Source of the DNA: Syntrophomonadaceae bacterium
GTDB taxonomy: Bacteria > Bacillota > Dethiobacteria > DTU022 > UBA8154
Length of the DNA stretch: 5,796 bases
Assembly: GCA_003561325.1 (NCBI GenBank)
Contig: PWWY01000126.1
Location: forward strand, 1 to 5,796
Direction of reading: 5' to 3'
Each line of letters opens with the position of its first letter. Position 1 is the first letter of the stretch. Under the pieces are notes generated by a model, which ran no database searches, was not told the origin of the DNA, and worked only from the letters and a program-made list of their open reading frames with translations. Position numbers and translations under genes: made by a program. Shown here piece by piece: positions 1 to 5,796 of this stretch.

Positions 1-696
1 ACCGGAAGAAAGGGAGATGGCGGCCTCCTGGCGCCTGCGCAGGAGGCGATAAAGGCTGGCCAGCAGCCCAAAGGTCACGTAAGTGGTCAGCACATAAAAT
101 ACCATTTCTTTCCAGGCAAGAATGAAGATGATCAAGCAAATGACGGCGGAATGATAGAAGTAAAAAAGGACTATATTCAGGCTCTGGCCCTTCTTCACGG
201 CAGGGTAAGGGATGCGGCTGACCATTAACAGCGTGAGCACCCCCATGAAAACAGGTGTCATCCAGGTCGTATAAAGATGATTGTGAAAGACCAGGGAGGC
301 CAGGGCGCCCCCGGCAATGGTAATGGGCAAGCCGGTGAAACCGGGGCTCGAAGAAGCGGTAATGTTGAAACGGGCCAGCCGGTAGGCCCCGGCAGCAGGA
401 AATAACAGCGCCAGGGTGATACCGATCACACCGTACTCTTGCAGCACAAGGTTATACAGAACAGCGGACGGGACCACGCCAAAAGAGACCAGGTCACATA
501 AGGAATCCAGCTGTTTGCCCAAATGCGTGCAGACATTTAATTTTACAGCCAGTTTTCCATCAATGCCATCCATGACCATGGCAATAAAAATCAAGGACAC
601 GCTTAATTCATAACGCCCGCTGAAGGCATAAAGCAGGGCAAGCATTCCCAGCAGCAGGTTTGCCATGGTAAAAAGGTTGGGTAAGGACTTTTTCAA
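1..696 (-). CDS. pssA: CDP-diacylglycerol--serine O-phosphatidyltransferase, 3' end cut by window edge
   Basis: This membrane enzyme makes phosphatidylserine from CDP-diacylglycerol and L-serine, the first committed step to phosphatidylethanolamine. The reading frame is open for 232 codons to the left edge with no stop, so the C-terminus is missing. The N-terminus (KKSLPNLFTMANLLLG) is typical of the family. The CDP-alcohol phosphotransferase motif lies at residues 43-68: D43, D46-G47, A50, G60, D64 and D68 are all correctly spaced. The Arg normally after the Ala is Val51 (GTA codon), which is unusual. About six hydrophobic segments follow, with GAYRLARFN near residue 103 as in other PssA proteins. 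I chose the TTG at 694-696 because it gives the family-like N-terminus and starts 7 nt after the psd stop; its nearest GGAG is about 15 nt away. A GTG at 733-735 with AGGTGA 8 nt upstream is the alternative; it adds 13 residues and overlaps psd. The in-frame ATG at 664-666 is too far inside. The gene is co-transcribed with psd. Family assignment is firm; the exact start is not. Confidence 0.9.
   Translation of the reverse strand, partial: MKKSLPNLFTMANLLLGMLALLYAFSGRYELSVSLIFIAMVMDGIDGKLAVKLNVCTHLGKQLDSLCDLVSFGVVPSAVLYNLVLQEYGVIGITLALLFPAAGAYRLARFNITASSSPGFTGLPITIAGGALASLVFHNHLYTTWMTPVFMGVLTLLMVSRIPYPAVKKGQSLNIVLFYFYHSAVICLIIFILAWKEMVFYVLTTYVTFGLLASLYRLLRRRQEAAISLSSG
24..46. repeat. Inverted repeat inside pssA
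   Basis: CCTCCTG at 24-30 and CAGGAGG at 40-46 are perfect 7-bp inverted arms around a 9-nt centre (GCGCCTGCG), which can pair by two more base pairs. The repeat lies within the codons for the basic RLLRRRQEA stretch near the PssA C-terminus. No T-run follows on either strand, so it is not an intrinsic terminator. It may simply result from Arg/Leu codon composition. Confidence 0.45.
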
Positions 697-703
697 GGCC
701 TGT

Positions 704-1333
704 TTAAAATTCTCCCAGGATCGTTTCTCCTCCACGAACTCGGTCACCTTCCCTTACGGCCAATCGGGCTTCCAGCGGGACAAAAACTTCTGTGCAAGAA
801 CCAAAGCGGATCATACCTATCCGGGCTCCCGCTTCAACCTGGTCCCCGGGCTTGATCCAGCAGACGATTCTACGGGCGATAAGCCCGGCGACTTGAATAA
901 CCAGCATCTTCCCCTGGGCTGTATCAATACCCAGCATATTTCTCTCATTCCGCACGGGCGCTTCCGCTCTATGCGCCGCCAAAAAGAGGCCCGGCATATA
1001 AGAGGCATAAGATACCTTTCCGGCAAAAGGACAGCGGTTCACGTGGACATCGAAAAGTGATAAAAAGATACTGACCTTCTGGGCTTTCCCTTGAATAAAG
1101 TGGGGCTCGTCCACCTGCTCCACCCGCAAGACCTTTCCATCGGCAGGAGCCAAGATCAAGTTGTCCTCGCTGGGAACCGTGCGTTTTGGATCCCGAAAGA
1201 AATAGACAGTAAAGGCCGTCAATAATAAAAATACTGGGAATAAGAGCGTGATTGTATAATAGAATACGGTTGTCAAAACCAGGGCCGCCAGGATAAACGG
1301 AAAGCCTGGCGCGGCAATGGGTATTTTTTTCAT
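704..1333 (-). CDS. psd: Phosphatidylserine decarboxylase proenzyme, short type
   Basis: A pyruvoyl-dependent membrane-associated decarboxylase that converts phosphatidylserine to phosphatidylethanolamine. At 209 residues from the chosen start it fits the short (archaeal/Bacillus-type) class. Two hydrophobic segments (about 9-28 and 31-45) form the N-terminal membrane anchor, followed by FRDP (46-49), ADGKV (64-68), DVHVNR (95-100) and GLFLAAH (115-121). The self-cleavage site is Gly178-Ser179 in RFGS; Ser179 would become the pyruvoyl group and the rest the small alpha subunit. The residue after Ser is Cys, where Arg is common. I chose the ATG at 1331-1333 because GGTGA lies just upstream and the resulting start, MKKIPIAAPGFPF, is family-like. 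An in-frame ATG at 1349-1351 adds six residues, but it would leave only about 8 nt of leader after the predicted transcription start and has no ribosome site. It is first in a two-gene operon with pssA, which starts within a few bases of its stop. Confidence 0.94.
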   Translation of the reverse strand: MKKIPIAAPGFPFILAALVLTTVFYYTITLLFPVFLLLTAFTVYFFRDPKRTVPSEDNLILAPADGKVLRVEQVDEPHFIQGKAQKVSIFLSLFDVHVNRCPFAGKVSYASYMPGLFLAAHRAEAPVRNERNMLGIDTAQGKMLVIQVAGLIARRIVCWIKPGDQVEAGARIGMIRFGSCTEVFVPLEARLAVREGDRVRGGETILGEF

Positions 1334-1334
1334 T

Positions 1335-1339
1335 TCACC
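1335..1339 (-). promoter_or_regulatory. Ribosome binding site deciding the psd start
   Basis: The minus strand reads GTGGTGAA directly before the ATG at 1331-1333. GGTGA matches the 3' part of the AGGAGGTGA consensus. The upstream ATG at 1349-1351 has no comparable site, which favours the shorter Psd. Confidence 0.5.
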
Positions 1340-1365
1340 ACTGTTCCGCATGATTCGTTTTTCCC

Positions 1366-1394
1366 ATTATAACAGAAATATTTTCAGAAGTAAA
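1366..1394 (-). promoter_or_regulatory. Sigma-A-type promoter for psd-pssA
   Basis: On the minus strand a perfect TATAAT -10 box (1366-1371) follows a 17-nt spacer and TTTACT (1389-1394), which matches TTGACA at four of six positions. Transcription would begin near 1359, giving about a 26-nt leader to the psd ATG at 1331-1333. An A/T-rich run (eight T on the minus strand) lies immediately upstream of the -35, possibly acting as an UP-like element. Confidence 0.65.
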
Positions 1395-1439
1395 AAAAAC
1401 ATGACGTCCAGCCACCAGGATTGGGCAAGTTTCCCTTCT

Positions 1440-1468
1440 CTTTCCCCGCTTTCCCGCAGCGGAGAAAG
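1440..1468. repeat. Interrupted inverted repeat between divergent promoters
   Basis: CTTTC (1440-1444) and CCGCT (1446-1450) are mirrored by AGCGG (1458-1462) and GAAAG (1464-1468) around a 7-nt loop. One C/A mismatch splits the 10 paired positions. It lies upstream of both the psd promoter and the protease promoter and has no following T-run in either direction, so it is more likely an operator-like dyad or chance than a terminator. No regulator can be named from the sequence. Confidence 0.4.
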
Positions 1469-1484
1469 AAAATCGTTAGAGTAA

Positions 1485-1514
1485 TTGAGCAATGGCCCAT
1501 AAATATGTTATGAT
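1485..1514 (+). promoter_or_regulatory. Probable promoter for the M50 protease gene
   Basis: TTGAGC (1485-1490) and TATGAT (1509-1514) are separated by 18 nt and match the sigma-A consensus at four and five of six positions. A second -10-like TATACT overlaps at 1514-1519. The expected transcription start, near 1521, would give a leader of about 60 nt before the GTG start. Confidence 0.5.
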
Positions 1515-1567
1515 ATACTGAATCATGGCAGCAAGAAAAAACCCTTGATTTCCCCGGGTATTCCCCG

Positions 1568-1574
1568 AAGGAGG
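1568..1574 (+). promoter_or_regulatory. Strong ribosome binding site for the M50 protease
   Basis: AAGGAGG, a full match to the Shine-Dalgarno core, lies 8 nt before the GTG at 1583-1585 and fixes this non-ATG start. Confidence 0.85.
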
Positions 1575-1582
1575 CTTGTGGC

Positions 1583-2701
1583 GTGAACAGTTCTTTTCGT
1601 ATAGCCCGCATATTCGGAATCAACGTGGATATCAATCCCAGCTGGCTGCTCGTTTTTTTCTTGTTTAGCTTTACCCTGTCCACACACTATTTTCCCGGCA
1701 TGATTGAGGGCTTTGATACAGCCGTCTACTGGTCCATGGGGATCATCACCACTCTGTTGATCTTTGCCTCCATCCTGCTCCACGAGCTGGCCCACTCCTT
1801 GATGGCGATCCGATCGGGCATCCCCATTAAGAAAATCACCCTGTTCATCTTCGGGGGTGTAGCCCAAATGGAAAAAGAGCCGGACCAGCCGGGGGTGGAG
1901 TTGAAGATCGCCCTGGTCGGTCCCGCTACCAGCCTGGGCCTGGCCTTGCTTGCCTGGTTGATTTACCGGCCGCTCCCCCCGGATCTTGCGATCAGCAGCA
2001 TGATGTGGTTTTTAGCCCGCATCAACTTCGTCGTCGGGGTGATCAACCTGATTCCGGCCTTTCCCCTGGACGGGGGCCGTGTCTTAAGGGCCGGGCTGTG
2101 GCACTTTATGAAGAGCATGCTCCGGGCAACTCGGGCTGCCGTGGCCCTGGGCAGCGTCTTTGCTTTTTTGGCCATCGGCCTGGGGTTTCTGCTGCTTTTT
2201 CAAATGTACTGGGTCTGGGGGCTTTGGTACATTTTCCTGGGTTGGATGCTGTACCAGGCAGGCCAGGCCAGCTACACCCAGCTCGTTTTTCAGCAGGCCT
2301 TTAAGGGCGTTTCCGTCTCCCGGGGGATGAGCAGCGAAGTCCAGACCGTGGAGCCAGACCTCGCCCTGGACCGCCTGGTGGAGAAGTTTTACCGCTACAA
2401 GTTCGGCGCTTTTCCTGTCACCTATGGCGGAAGGCTCCGGGGATTGGTCAGTTACCACCAGATCCGGGAAATTCCCCAGGAAAAATGGTCCGAAACAAAG
2501 ACCAGCCAGGTAATGACCCCGGCCGATCAGCTGGCGATCGCTTCTCCTCACCAGGAGGCCGTGGAAGTGATGATGAAAATGGCGGCAGAAAACCTGGGTC
2601 GGGTGCTCGTGGTTGAAAACGGTGAGCTGGTGGGCATTTTAAGTCGAACGGATATGATGAAGCTGATCAACCTGCACATGCAGCTAGGAACGGAGAAATA
2701 G
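1583..2701 (+). CDS. Site-2 protease family (M50) zinc metalloprotease with two CBS domains
   Basis: A predicted polytopic membrane protease of 372 residues that cleaves substrates within or near the membrane. The zinc motif HELAH is at 67-71 (H67 and H71 as ligands, E68 as catalytic base) in a transmembrane segment. FGG (90-92) follows on a short loop, and the second metal motif NLIPAFPLDGG (155-165) supplies D163. About six hydrophobic segments span residues 18-225. The soluble tail carries two CBS repeats (about 244-300 and 306-365, the second beginning VMTP and ending in SRTDMMKL), which in this family usually bind adenine nucleotides and may regulate activity. The architecture matches SpoIVFB-like / Rip3-type proteases. 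It is not called spoIVFB because the substrate is unknown and no spoIVFA partner is adjacent. Length and motifs look intact, so it is probably active. It starts at GTG with its own promoter and ribosome site, and is transcribed alone, away from psd. Confidence 0.93.
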   Translation: MNSSFRIARIFGINVDINPSWLLVFFLFSFTLSTHYFPGMIEGFDTAVYWSMGIITTLLIFASILLHELAHSLMAIRSGIPIKKITLFIFGGVAQMEKEPDQPGVELKIALVGPATSLGLALLAWLIYRPLPPDLAISSMMWFLARINFVVGVINLIPAFPLDGGRVLRAGLWHFMKSMLRATRAAVALGSVFAFLAIGLGFLLLFQMYWVWGLWYIFLGWMLYQAGQASYTQLVFQQAFKGVSVSRGMSSEVQTVEPDLALDRLVEKFYRYKFGAFPVTYGGRLRGLVSYHQIREIPQEKWSETKTSQVMTPADQLAIASPHQEAVEVMMKMAAENLGRVLVVENGELVGILSRTDMMKLINLHMQLGTEK

Positions 2702-3520
2702 CCGGCGGGCATTCTCTCCAAGCAGCAGGGCCTGCTCCTCTTTCGTCAAACCTGCTTCACCAATCTCTTTCATGTAACGGCGCGGCGAAATCAGCGGGTA
2801 GTCCGTGCCCAAGAGAACCTTGTCCAGCACCCCGATTTCCCGGGCTACCCGGTAAATGGCTTGATCATAGAGAAAGGGCCCGGCAGCCGTGTCGTAGTAG
2901 ACATTTTTCAACTTGTCCCTGAGTCCCGGCATGAGTTCGAAAAAGATCAACCCTCCCCCCCAATGGGCGTAGATAATGGTCAGATCAGGATGGCGCTCCG
3001 CAAACAGGGCTGCGTCTTTTTTATGTACGGTCCCTTTTCCCACGTAATCGTGACCGACACTTTCGTTAACGTGCAGCAAGAGGGGCAGCTTCCGCTCCAG
3101 GCACACCCCCGCCAGCCGCTCAGCGGCCGGACCTTCTAAAAAGAAGCCCTGGCCCCAGGGAAAAAGCTCCCCGACCCCTACGGCCCCCAGCGCGTGGCAC
3201 CGGGCAATTTCTTTCTCCATTCCCGCATCCAGGGGCGAAACCACGGCCATCGGCAGAAATCTCCCCGGGTTTTCCCTGGCTGCCTGGAGCACATAATCAT
3301 TCATCACCCGGCACAGACCGGGGTCCGAAGAGGCAAAACCGCTAATTAAGGAGAGAGCGACGTTAAAGCGGTCCATTTCCTGCAGCATATCCTCTACCGT
3401 GGCGTACTTGTGGACCGGGCTGGAACAAATATCCCGCAGGAAATCATCTTCCGCGGTGAAATCATTAATGCGGTGAATAACTTCCGGGGGAAATACATGC
3501 ACATGCACGTCTATAATCAA
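2684..3520 (-). CDS. Amidohydrolase-2 family metal-dependent hydrolase or decarboxylase
   Basis: A predicted soluble TIM-barrel protein of 278 residues, from the superfamily that includes ACMSD and gamma-resorcylate decarboxylase as well as hydrolases. Metal-site candidates are all present: H6 and H8 in IIDVHVHVF on strand 1, H150 in LLLHVNES, H186 in YAHWGGG and D240 in LLGTDYPL. The C-terminal GENARRLF is also typical. The substrate cannot be told from sequence. I chose the TTG at 3518-3520 because it puts the DVHVH strand at the N-terminus, as in relatives, and AAGGAAGGG lies 10 nt upstream. The frame stays open to an ATG at 3680-3682, but those 54 extra residues are Pro/Gly-rich, run through a hairpin repeat and do not look like the family. 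It lies downstream of nrdD on the same strand, with a 168-nt gap. Its stop overlaps the end of the convergent protease gene by 18 bp. Confidence 0.88.
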   Translation of the reverse strand: MIIDVHVHVFPPEVIHRINDFTAEDDFLRDICSSPVHKYATVEDMLQEMDRFNVALSLISGFASSDPGLCRVMNDYVLQAARENPGRFLPMAVVSPLDAGMEKEIARCHALGAVGVGELFPWGQGFFLEGPAAERLAGVCLERKLPLLLHVNESVGHDYVGKGTVHKKDAALFAERHPDLTIIYAHWGGGLIFFELMPGLRDKLKNVYYDTAAGPFLYDQAIYRVAREIGVLDKVLLGTDYPLISPRRYMKEIGEAGLTKEEQALLLGENARRLFLRS

Positions 3521-3539
3521 ATCACCGTCACCCTTCCTT
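3521..3539 (-). promoter_or_regulatory. Ribosome binding site deciding the amidohydrolase TTG start
   Basis: The minus strand carries AAGGAAGGG at 3531-3539 and a second GGTGAT at 3521-3526, immediately before TTG at 3518-3520. This pair of purine-rich sites supports the internal TTG over the upstream ATG at 3680-3682, whose GGAG is only 2 nt away. Confidence 0.55.
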
Positions 3540-3543
3540 GAAA

Positions 3544-3573
3544 CCCCATGGTTCCGCAGCAGGATCCATGGGG
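3544..3573. repeat. 30-bp hairpin, REP-like element
   Basis: An imperfect palindrome: CCCCATGG (3544-3551) pairs with CCATGGGG (3566-3573). After one T/T mismatch, TCC (3553-3555) pairs with GGA (3562-3564), leaving a 6-nt loop GCAGCA. The right arm continues as GGGGACGGTTCT (3570-3581), a string I recall as common in dispersed palindromic repeats of Clostridia and some deltaproteobacteria; that link is from memory, not a search. No T-run follows, so it is not a classic terminator. It occupies the spacer between nrdD and the amidohydrolase and could affect readthrough or mRNA stability. No transposase is nearby. Confidence 0.6.
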
Positions 3574-3688
3574 ACGGTTCTCGCGGTCCCGGGGCGAGGA
3601 AATCAGCACATCCGATCTGCGCGATCAGCTCCAGGGACCCGGGGGCAAGGCAAATGCTCAGCCGGATCCAGGACCCCGGCATCTCTCC

Positions 3689-5796
3689 TTAGTTTTTGCC
3701 TTCTTTGCTTAACTCCAGGGGGTTGGAATTAAAGATCTTTCTCTCCAAAAACTCCTGTTGTTTCCCCTTGTTCCAGTTTTGCACCGGCCGGTAAAAGCCG
3801 ACAACCCGGCTCCACACCTCCGCAGGTTGCCCACAGGTGGGACACATGTAATGTTCCCCGGAAACATAGCCGTGGTCCAGGCAAATACTGAAGGTCGGCG
3901 TGATGGTAATATATGGTACATGGTAATTGCCCATGATTTTTTGAATCAGTGTTTTACTAGTTTCCAGGTCGTCCAGTTTTTCTCCCAGGAATGTGTGAAA
4001 AACAGTCCCCCCCGTGTAGCGGGCCTGCAGGTCATCCTGGAGATCCAGGGCGGAAAAAATATCGTGGGTAAATCCGGCTGGCAGCTGGGTGGAATTGGTG
4101 TAATAAGGCACCTCATTTCCCGAAGTTTTAATTTCCGGGTAAAACTCTTTATCCATGCGGGCCAGCCGGTAGGCCGTGCCTTCGGCCGGTGTTGCTTCCA
4201 GGTTAAAAAGCTGCCCGGTCTCTTCCTGGAAGGCGAGCAGTATGTTGCGCATAAAGTCCAGGGTTCTGATCGCGAAGTTCTGCCCCTGCGGGGTGCTGAT
4301 ATCCCAGCCGAAAAAGTTCATCAAGGCTTCGTTCATACCCACCAGGCCGATGGTATTAAAATGGTTATGCCAGTAGCAGTCGAAACGCTCTTTCACCGTC
4401 CGCAGGTAAAAACGGGAGTAAGGATAGAGTCCCAGGTCGGTCATTTTTTCCAGCACGTCTCGCTTCACCAGCAAGCTCTCCCTGGCCAGCATCATGAGGC
4501 GCTCCAGGCGACTGAAGAAATCTCTTTCGTCATCGGCCAGGTAACCAATCCGCGGCATGTTAATGGTCACCACGCCGATGGATCCCGTCAGTGGATTGGC
4601 CCCGAACAAGCCTCCCCCGCGTTTTCTCAGCTCCCGATTATCCAGACGGAGCCGGCAGCACATGCTGCGGACATCCTCGGGAGATAGATCGGCGTTAATG
4701 AAATTGGCAAAATAGGGAATACCGTAGCGTGAGGTCATTTCCATGATTTTTTCCACGACAGGGCTGTCCCAATTGAACTGGGGCGTAATATTATAGGTGG
4801 GGATGGGGAAGGTAAAAATCCGGCCCTTGGCATCTCCCTCCATCATGACTTCGCAGAATGCCAGGTTAAACAGGTCCATCTCTTCCTGGAATTCGCCGTA
4901 TGTTTCCTTCTGCAGCCGCCCGCCGATGATCACAGGTTGATCGGCCAGGATCGGCGAGACTTTTACGTCCATGGTAATATTCACAAACGGCGTCTGGAAG
5001 CCCACCCGGGTGGGCACATTCAGGTTAAAGACAAACTCCTGGACCGCTTGCTTCACTTCCTTGTAACCAATCTTGTCAAAACGAATAAAGGGGGCCAGGT
5101 ATGTATCGAAGCTGGCCAGGGCCTGCGCACCGGCACTTTCCCCCTGGAGGGTGTAGAAGAAATTGACGATCTGCCCCAGGGCGGAGCGAAAGTGCCTGGG
5201 CGGAGCGCTTTCCACTTTTTGCGCCACGCCGGCAAAGCCCGTCTCCAGGAGGTCGGTCAGATCCCAGCCGCAGCAATAAGGGGCCAGGAGTCCCAGGTCG
5301 TGGATGTGAAAATCCCCCTGGCGGTGGGCTTCCTTAGTTTCCCCGGGATATATTTTTTCCAGCCAGTACTTGGAGGTCACTGCGGAGATGATGTGGTTGT
5401 TCAACCCCTGCAGGGAGTAGTTCATATTGCTGTTCTCGTTGATTCTCCAGTCTTCCCCACCCAGGTATTCCTGGAACATATTTTCCGCATTTAAAAGCAG
5501 GTGACGGAAGTCTCTTAGTTCTTCTCGCTGCCGGCGATAAAGGATATAGGCCTTGGCGGTGCGGGCGTGCCCATTCTCGATCAGAACCTTTTCCACGATA
5601 TCCTGGACCTCTTCCACGGTGGGAAATCGCTGGTGGTACATTTTCCTGAGGATTTCCACCACCTGGTTGGAGAGATTTTCAGCAATGCCACGGTCGGCGC
5701 CTCCCACGGCCTGGGCTGCCTTGAAGATAGCATCTGTGATCCTTTCCTGGGTAAATGAAACAATCCGCCCGTCTCTTTTCACGATCTTTTCAAGCA
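3689..5796 (-). CDS. nrdD: Anaerobic (class III) ribonucleoside-triphosphate reductase, start probably just beyond window
   Basis: The oxygen-sensitive glycyl-radical enzyme that reduces ribonucleoside triphosphates to deoxy forms for DNA synthesis. Numbered from the GTG at 5780-5782 it has 697 residues, a normal length. An ATP-cone (about 1-95, beginning KRDGRIVSF) gives allosteric control. The catalytic barrel follows, with CC at 170-171 and MCCRLR at 374-379, the latter likely holding the thiyl-radical Cys. Near the C-terminus C634, H637, C647 and C650 form the likely zinc site, and RVVGFYRP carries the radical Gly662. The reading frame continues upstream of the GTG as LEKI to the window edge, and family members usually begin with a few residues like xEKIVKRDGR, so the true start is probably outside. 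The stop is at 3689-3691. The activase gene nrdG is not downstream, where it often sits; it may lie elsewhere. Nothing suggests an intein or frameshift. Confidence 0.96.
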   Translation of the reverse strand, partial: LEKIVKRDGRIVSFTQERITDAIFKAAQAVGGADRGIAENLSNQVVEILRKMYHQRFPTVEEVQDIVEKVLIENGHARTAKAYILYRRQREELRDFRHLLLNAENMFQEYLGGEDWRINENSNMNYSLQGLNNHIISAVTSKYWLEKIYPGETKEAHRQGDFHIHDLGLLAPYCCGWDLTDLLETGFAGVAQKVESAPPRHFRSALGQIVNFFYTLQGESAGAQALASFDTYLAPFIRFDKIGYKEVKQAVQEFVFNLNVPTRVGFQTPFVNITMDVKVSPILADQPVIIGGRLQKETYGEFQEEMDLFNLAFCEVMMEGDAKGRIFTFPIPTYNITPQFNWDSPVVEKIMEMTSRYGIPYFANFINADLSPEDVRSMCCRLRLDNRELRKRGGGLFGANPLTGSIGVVTINMPRIGYLADDERDFFSRLERLMMLARESLLVKRDVLEKMTDLGLYPYSRFYLRTVKERFDCYWHNHFNTIGLVGMNEALMNFFGWDISTPQGQNFAIRTLDFMRNILLAFQEETGQLFNLEATPAEGTAYRLARMDKEFYPEIKTSGNEVPYYTNSTQLPAGFTHDIFSALDLQDDLQARYTGGTVFHTFLGEKLDDLETSKTLIQKIMGNYHVPYITITPTFSICLDHGYVSGEHYMCPTCGQPAEVWSRVVGFYRPVQNWNKGKQQEFLERKIFNSNPLELSKEGKN

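Noticed and set aside
416..613. 65-codon plus-strand frame opposite pssA
   Set aside because: It is antisense to the PssA catalytic motif region, with no coding evidence.
665..1060. 131-codon plus-strand frame opposite psd
   Set aside because: It is antisense to psd, whose motifs are complete, and has no supporting ribosome site or homology.
1541..1574. Possible leader structure (CCTT pairing AAGG) hiding the protease ribosome site
   Set aside because: Only four base pairs over a long loop, with no match to a known riboswitch class.
2084..2551. 155-codon minus-strand frame inside the M50 protease gene
   Set aside because: It is antisense to a gene with clear catalytic and CBS motifs; its sequence is low-complexity and family-free.
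3580..3598. CTCGC / GCGAG hairpin next to the REP-like element
   Set aside because: A 5-bp stem in a GC-rich stretch is expected by chance; it is not listed as a separate feature.
3661..3680. GCCGG / CCGGC inverted repeat just after the nrdD stop, considered as a terminator
   Set aside because: It has only a 5-bp stem with a 10-nt loop and no T-run on the minus strand, too weak for an intrinsic terminator.
3758..4687. 309-codon plus-strand open frame opposite nrdD
   Set aside because: It is fully antisense to the well-conserved nrdD, has no family resemblance and no convincing ribosome site. Long antisense frames are common opposite GC-rich genes.
4937..5494. 185-codon plus-strand open frame opposite nrdD
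   Set aside because: It is a shadow of nrdD codons on the other strand, with no recognisable domain.

Overview
The window looks like a piece of chromosome from an anaerobic, low-to-mid GC Firmicute, probably of the Clostridia / Peptococcaceae / Moorella kind. This is inferred from an oxygen-sensitive class III ribonucleotide reductase, a short Bacillus/archaeal-type phosphatidylserine decarboxylase next to PssA, a site-2 protease with CBS domains, strong AAGGAGG-type ribosome binding sites, and GTG/TTG starts. No RNA gene, CRISPR array, phage gene or transposase is visible.

Layout: (1) Positions 1-1333, minus strand, hold a two-gene phosphatidylethanolamine operon read right to left: psd (phosphatidylserine decarboxylase), then pssA (CDP-diacylglycerol-serine O-phosphatidyltransferase). 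pssA runs off the left edge. A clear sigma-A-like promoter (TTTACT-17-TATAAT) sits just before psd. (2) Positions 1334-1582 are a divergent intergenic region with one promoter for each side and an inverted repeat between them. (3) Positions 1583-2701, plus strand, encode a membrane M50/site-2-protease-family zinc metalloprotease with two C-terminal CBS domains. (4) Positions 2684-3520, minus strand, encode a TIM-barrel amidohydrolase (amidohydrolase-2 family). Its end overlaps the protease gene tail to tail by 18 bp. (5) Positions 3521-3688 are a short GC-rich spacer with a striking 30-bp hairpin that resembles a dispersed REP-like element. (6) Positions 3689-5796, minus strand, hold nrdD, the anaerobic ribonucleoside-triphosphate reductase. 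It is complete at its C-terminus, but its true start is probably just beyond the right edge.

PssA and Psd catalyse successive steps (CDP-diacylglycerol + serine to phosphatidylserine, then to phosphatidylethanolamine), so that pair is a functional unit. The protease, the amidohydrolase and nrdD have no obvious common pathway. I see mainly housekeeping genes and no convincing new multi-gene system. The points most worth a second look are a substituted Arg in the PssA catalytic motif, the REP-like hairpin in the spacer, and the unknown substrates of the protease and the amidohydrolase.
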